Origin: Mytilus edulis | Taxonomy: Eukaryota; Mollusca; Bivalvia; Mytilida; Mytilidae | Length of the DNA stretch: 64,000 nucleotides | Direction: 5' to 3' | NCBI RefSeq assembly: GCF_963676685.1 | Contig: NC_092345.1 | Coordinates: 26,931,585 to 26,995,584, forward strand | Part shown: positions 58,560-64,000 of the stretch, piece by piece | How positions within the stretch are numbered: the stretch's first letter is position 1 | Layout of the letters: each line of letters opens with the position of its first letter | Program-made: the position numbers and the translations under genes | The notes under the pieces: model-generated | Databases searched by the model: none | What the model was told of the DNA's origin: nothing | The model's input: only the letters and a program-made list of their open reading frames with translations

Positions 58560-60420
58560 AAAGGTTAATAATGTATATTATAGTAATAATTTTATTTGCA
58601 AAAATACACCCCTATGGGTCAAGCAAACACAAATACAACATTTAATACAGACAGTGAAGAATTACAAATATAAACATAAAAAAAAAAACATAGTAATAAA
58701 TGGTAATTAATGTAGCCTTTGATGAACATGGACCTCATTTTCGCAATTCTAATGATTGCTTTATAAAGTCACCAATTTCTGTCAAAAGCTCAGATTTAGG
58801 ATTTAAAAGTTGTTTTAGCTTTAAAAGTGGTTGATAATTTGTAAAAGTTTACATAACCTTTGATCTCTGGGTACATTTTTATATCTTCCCATTTCAACTT
58901 CTAGGTTATGGTCACTTACCCTTAATTTAGAAATTAATTGTCTGGTTTTAAAATTTGATTCTTTTAATAAATAATTTTCAATTTTTATCTCAGTTTTTAT
59001 TTGACCATATAGAAATAATTTCGAACTGTCTGTTATAGAAGAAAGTTTATTCAAGACTTTTTTTGTATAAAATTCATGTGATACCTGTTTAAACTTCATC
59101 TTTAAGGAATATTTAATTTTATTGTATGGTTTATCACAAGTTTCAAAATCTTTAGCATTTAATCCAGTCTCTTTAAAAATATTTAGAGCAAATGTATACC
59201 AACTATGAAAACCATCATTATGCAGGGACTTATTTAATTCATAGGCTTCTTTTAACAGAGGATTAATATCATTGGTATGAAATCTACAGAAATATAGCAT
59301 AACTTGTGGTTTAATAAATGAAGCCATAGAAAATCTGCCCAGTTCTGTTTTGGCTGAAATATTACATGCAGTTTTTCTAAGTCCTAGGACAGATTTACAG
59401 TATTTATTATGAATCATTTCATAGCAAAATTTATCTTCTAACGACAAAGTATCACAAACAGAACCATGTTGTTCTGAACGTTTCAAAGATTTAAACATGG
59501 ATAAATAATCTTCCATAAACCATACCTCACTATTATATAATAAAACAGGTCTTATTAAGACATCAAAAAGTTTGCATGATAAATTAACAGGGATGGATTG
59601 AAAGTTAGAAAATCTACTTTTTAAAGCAAATAGGACCTTCAATCCCTTTTTTGATAACTCTTGGATAGCATTTTTAAAATTACCCTTATAGTTAATAATG
59701 TTTCCTAAAAAATTGTATTCTTTAGTCTCATTTAATTGGTTGTTTTTATAGCATACCACAGGGGTGGGAGAAAATTTATTCTGAAACGTCATAACTTTAG
59801 TTTTTTTAGTATTAACTGTTAATTGCCAGTCATAGCAGTACTTCTCTAGTTTATTTATTGCATTCTGCAGTCCTATATGTGAACTTGACATTATTACCAA
59901 ATCGTCTGCAAAACTCAAGCTGGACAATTCAGATTTTTGAAGGACTAAAGGTTTACAAGTATTGTCAAAAATCTGATGTATATCATTAATAAAACAATTA
60001 AAAATAGTAGGGCTTAAACTATCCCCTTGCTTAACACCTCTTTCCAATATGAAGGATTTAGAAATTTTATTATCAATTTTAATAGAAGATTCTGTTAAGT
60101 TATACATATCACTAATTACCTCATAAAATTTTTTCCCTAGCCCATTTTTTATGAGTTTGTATCGTAACCCATTATGCCACAAAGTGTCAAATGCTCTGCG
60201 TAAATCAACAAAGCAGGCAAATATCTTTTCTTTCTTTTTATTAACATATTTTGAAATTAAAGATTTTAATATAAACAAACTATCTGTGGTTCTATGATTG
60301 ACTCTAAATCCAAACTGTTGATTTGCAAAAATGTTTTCATAATGTAATGTTAGTCTATTATTCAATGCAGAGCTAAAGAGTTTTGCAATACAATTTTGGA
60401 GAGATATACCCCTATAATTA
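58560..60420 (-). pseudogene. LINE with long surviving reverse transcriptase frame
   Basis: A minus-strand frame of 514 codons (58821-60365) carries reverse transcriptase motifs: FACFVDLRRAFDTLW (first catalytic Asp, residue 54), RGVKQGDSLSPTIFN (109-123) and the active site LSFADDLVIM (150-159). An upstream open stretch with NNYRGISLQNC extends to about 60420, where the frame breaks. The 3' end is damaged: after RYKNVPRDQRLCK, a deletion with frameshift near 58850 removes the zinc-knuckle part. The C-terminal sequence resumes in another frame (LLNPKSELLTEIGDFIKQ) to a stop at 58735-58737. No endonuclease is present. The copy is recent enough to keep its core open but is not functional. It shares its tail signature with 14067-14655. 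Confidence 0.88.
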
Positions 60421-60699
60421 TTAAGATCAGTACAGTCTCCAGATCACTGTGTCTAAACCACACCGGCAAAATTTGTTCGGACTCGATGGTATCTAACATC
60501 CGGCACAATGACGGAACATTAATAGACAGAAGAAAGCTAGGTTTCTCCTTATTTTCTTATTTGTTTTATGATATCGAAGAATATATATACATATACAACT
60601 ATTTTCTATTGTGATATGCAATATTTTCTTCAACCGTTCTATATTAACGAAGAAATAAGTCAAAATGCATGTCAAAATGACGAATTGAGTGAACCTTGC

Positions 60700-60918
60700 C
60701 TCGAAATTGTTTAATTTCTCGTTAAATTGTTCACATTGTACGGAAAGAAAGGTACGGGAAGATAGATATTGATACGGAGATTGCAAATTTAGTTATTATG
60801 AGCATCTCAATAATTGTATTTCTGTGTATGGAACGAAAGAAATGGGTCATGTCAAATTAAAATAAACCGGTTTCGTCAATGTTGTTACTACACAGTCACC
60901 CGGTTTCGTCTATATATA
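60700..60918. repeat. Left arm of a long inverted repeat
   Basis: From 'ctcgaaattgtttaatttct' to the 'cacccggtttcgtct' motif, this matches the last ~219 bases of the window in inverted orientation. The outer 165 bases have only a few differences. Confidence 0.88.
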
Positions 60919-60930
60919 TCACCCGTTTTT

Positions 60931-60952
60931 TTTTTTTTTTTTTTTTTTAACA
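60931..60952. repeat. Poly-T run
   Basis: A long uninterrupted T tract next to the left inverted-repeat arm. Confidence 0.9.
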
Positions 60953-61740
60953 AACAATTTATGAAAAGAAACTTTGGCACAGATCTGAACATTGTCTTTC
61001 GAGAATTTAAATATATATTTATTGTAAAGTAAACTTGGCGTGTTAAAATTTATTTTAAACGGGCACTTTTGGACATAGTTAATTATGATAATACACATTT
61101 TCCTAATGAAAGGCGTATCCCTTATTTCACTTAACTTCAAACTAATTTTAAATGGAATATAAATACTGAATAGCAAACACTGGTAACTAACTATTTTGTA
61201 ACATTATTATATTTTCTTTGTTTATAATATTAGTATGTAAAGATGAAAAATAAAAGGATGTGTTTTGATTGTGCCATAATTTTAATTTACTATACTATAT
61301 TAAATACACTTAGTTTACAATATTTACTATCAATTATTAATACATTTATGCATTCAATCATTGACGAACAGTCCCAAACCGACTATAGTCTATACTGTTC
61401 TGCACAAATTAATCATGCATTCAGTCCTGCCAGATTTTCTGGTACTATATATACTGTGTTACTTGCGCACTAAAGAGAGTTTTCACACTTAAGCATCCAT
61501 AACATAGCAGTGAGATTTGTAACTTTCTCCCCGTTTCTGGTAGGCATGTTTTTCACATTATTTTTACAGTTCAAATTCATTTTTTGTACAGTTCAAATTC
61601 AATTGAAACTTCAAGATAACTTTCGAAAACAATATCTGACAGTTTTGTATTTTCAATGTGAATAAAAGTTGGTTTGCAAAACACGACCGTCATTTATATC
61701 TAGGTCTTATTAAGAAGAAGTGACGGTAACCACTTATCCC
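60953..61740. other. No gene recognised
   Basis: AT-rich interior of the inverted-repeat pair. Short ORFs only, no transposase. Confidence 0.4.
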
Positions 61741-62000
61741 ATAGACATTGACAATGAGACAACTTTCTTTTAGACACAAAAATTATGTTGAATTAATCAA
61801 GTTTAGGTCAGCGTATGCCTTAAACAATGAGAAAAACACACAAACTGCATGAAAGCAGGCTATAACAGGGCCCTAAATCATAAATGTAAAACAATTCAAA
61901 CAAGAAAACAACCTGCCTATTTTATGTTCAAAACGCGTATGGTATAAAGCAACCAAAGACAACCATGGTATTACAAGCGTGTGATTCGGGAATGGACTGA
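61741..62000 (-). repeat. R1 copy, diverged
   Basis: Reverse R1: 'ttgacaatgagacaactttc', 'agcgtatgccttaaacaatg', 'aaaacaattcaaacaagaaa'. Confidence 0.7.
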
Positions 62001-62220
62001 GTCAAAGTGTTGTCGCTGACACAAACAGTACAACAAAAGTACAAATAATAAAAAATGATGAAAAAACCTTAACTCGTCCGATGACAGAGCCTGTATAGTA
62101 CTGTAAATGCGCGATGTGTGCCAAAACTTGTATCATAGTTAAAATTATCCCTTAAATATAATAAATATAGATGTATTCGCAGTTTACTATGAAGTCCACT
62201 ATCACTGAACTAGTATAAAT

Positions 62221-62335
62221 ATTTATTAAGGGGCCAGCTAAAGGACGCCACCGAATGCGAGAGTTTCTCGCTTCATTGAAGACCCATTGTGGCCTTCGGC
62301 TGTTTTCTGCTCTATGGTCGGGTTGTTGTCGCTTG
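62221..62335 (+). repeat. R2 3' fragment
   Basis: 'ggggccagctaaaggacgcc', 'gagtttctcgcttcattgaa', 'tatggtcgggttgttgtcgc'. Confidence 0.8.
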
Positions 62336-62435
62336 GAATTTGTATGAACTTTTCATGTTGATAGACATTTTTAAATAATCTGTTGTTTTTTTATTAAGAT
62401 AAGCTGTCCTGAAGTTACGGTGCGACATGTTTATG

Positions 62436-62535
62436 CTGGACAGACGGATAGATAGACGGACAGACGGACGGACCGAATGACTGATAGATGGAGGAACGGA
62501 CGGATGGAAGGACGGACGGACGGACAGACGGGTGT
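62436..62535. repeat. (GACG/GATG)n microsatellite
   Basis: Interspersed GACGGAC, GATAGA and GATGGA units over ~100 bases. Confidence 0.9.
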
Positions 62536-62539
62536 ATAC

Positions 62540-63781
62540 AATAATACGTCCTGTCAAAATTGGGACGGGCGTGTAAAAACGCAAAGAAATGAAAAAAAAA
62601 CTCGTAATTAAAGGTCAATAAGTTTTATTAGGATATCGGTCAAGTCGATTTATTTGTATATTTGTCTGCCTTATCATTTTTGCTATATAACTTTTATATA
62701 TATTTGAAAAAAAATGTATAGAAATCGATAAAAAGAACTTGATATTCGGCATTTATTATAATAAACATAATCCAACTCACATAATCCGATTTCCCGGGTG
62801 TCCCTGTTTTCTCATTTCTTACAATATTTTAATTCGGTATACACTTTATAAGATAAGTGGCGAATCCAGATGACGTATAGGTTGCACGCCCCGACCCCAC
62901 CTTTGGTTGCCAAAACTATATTGATTCCTGTATTTAACGATTTTGTAAAGCAAAAAATAATAGTGTTCGACTCGCTACGCTCGGCGGTATGTAAAAGTTG
63001 TTCGAATTACGTCCACTTTGAAATAAACTGAATCCGTCTGTCCGTATATATTGTCAAAATATGTTGACCAACGTCAGTGTACGATCATCATAACACAACG
63101 GCGACAGTACAGACTCGTTTTTTTTTTTAGTAATGTTAACAAAATAATTATTATTGAATTTTGTCGATGACCTGAGACTATTATACTAATTTGGACATAG
63201 CAGTATAGTTACAATAAGGGATAAAAAAAAATATTTTAATGCATGGTAGTTGTAATCCTACATTCATTTTCTATGTCGATTATGCATGCATATACAGTTG
63301 TCTTATTATCAACGTTTATCCTTAAGAAGATTTATTTTTAACGATTGTAGAAAAGATTACATACATAGAATGATTAGATTACTTATAAAGGTGTCCATCC
63401 TTTTGTGCGAGAAAATCACATATCAATTGTGTGTTTCGATTTTTAAGACCGTAAACTTTATAATTTCAAGTTTAAACATGTTCAACATATTTTCCCATAA
63501 CTCATATAGAAAACGCATATTTAGAGAGCTTTAATCTCAATATGCTGTTAAAAAATTTCGGAATGCAAAGTAAATTAAAATATTTGTGTTCTATAAGAGT
63601 AGGAAATTCAAGTTTTTGCTTATTATTTATTTGAATCTGAGACTCATATAAATAATAAGACGTTGTCCGGTGAACGAACTTGTTTTCCAACGACCCACAA
63701 AACTCCTTTTGAACGCTGAAGTTAAATAATCAATTATAATGTAATGCGATTATGATTTTTTTTATTTGACCAAACCGGGTT
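62540..63781. other. No gene recognised
   Basis: AT-rich interior of the inverted-repeat pair, including an 82-codon low-complexity frame at 63286 that I do not call. Confidence 0.4.
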
Positions 63782-64000
63782 ATGCATTTTGAAATCTATG
63801 ACGAAACCGGGTTGTATACAATGACGAAACCGGCCAGTTCCATTTTGACATGACCCATTTCTTTCGTTCCATACACAAAGATACAATTATGGAGATGCTC
63901 ATAATAACTAAATTTGCAATCTCCGTGTCAATATCTATCTTCCCGTACCTTTCTTTCCGTACAATGTGAACAATTTAACGAGAAATTAAACAATTTCGAG
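63782..64000. repeat. Right arm of a long inverted repeat (reaches window edge)
   Basis: Inverted match to 60700-60918. It contains tandem-like 'gacgaaaccgggtt' motifs at its inner side. The arm probably continues past base 64000. Confidence 0.88.

Noticed and set aside
62312-62618. Frames with SVRPSVRPS-like repeats
   Set aside because: They are translations of the GACG-type microsatellite.

Overview
The window looks like nuclear DNA of a bivalve mollusc, most likely a mussel close to Mytilus. It is AT-rich and intron-containing, and it is packed with dispersed repeats I associate from memory with Mytilid genomes; no database search was possible. I call the commonest families R1, R2 and R3. 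R1 ends in a block like 'cataccacatcttctttttta'. R2 ends in 'ttgttgtctctttgacacattcc' followed by 'cattctcaattttat'. R3 carries the block 'atgttgtgtcatgtgtacta'.

Four protein-coding genes can be supported. (1) 20619-21614 (+): a complete single-coding-exon GT31 beta-1,3-glycosyltransferase. (2) 25867-32814 (-): an eight-exon gene whose phases all fit and sum to a 414-residue secreted protein. Its order is signal peptide, one Ig domain, a short coiled coil, a Cu/Zn-superoxide-dismutase-like domain that has lost most metal ligands, a His/Asp-rich stretch and proline-rich 20-residue repeats. (3) 37187-42919 (-): a four-exon, 269-residue single-pass membrane protein (signal peptide, VWA domain with degenerate MIDAS, transmembrane helix, short basic tail). 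(4) 54921-58482 (-): three exons of a long-form C-type lectin domain with EPN and WND motifs; its first exon was not found. A decayed copy of its last exon lies just downstream. Genes 2 to 4 share one strand and have domains typical of molluscan secreted or surface recognition proteins. They are separated by transposon-rich DNA.

The rest is mainly mobile DNA. 0-15 kb holds R1/R3 copies, small MITEs, a foldback element with internal tandem repeats, a tRNA-derived SINE with a clean target duplication inside an R1 copy, and a 5'-truncated LINE. 15-20.5 kb holds two larger terminal-inverted-repeat elements. 23-24.4 kb is a composite repeat split by a MITE with a 9-bp target duplication. 45-50 kb is a nest: a TA-flanked inverted-repeat element contains a frameshifted CR1-like LINE, which is interrupted by a 1.17-kb foldback element made of opposed CTCAGTGTGT arrays, which itself holds a Penelope-like coding relic. 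50-54 kb holds a decayed C2H2 zinc-finger pseudogene cut by a MITE, and R2/R3 nests. 58.5-60.4 kb is a LINE with a long surviving reverse-transcriptase frame. The last 3.3 kb is bracketed by long inverted repeats that reach the window edge.

Protein exons were reconstructed by eye from reading frame, splice consensus and phase. No transcript evidence was available.
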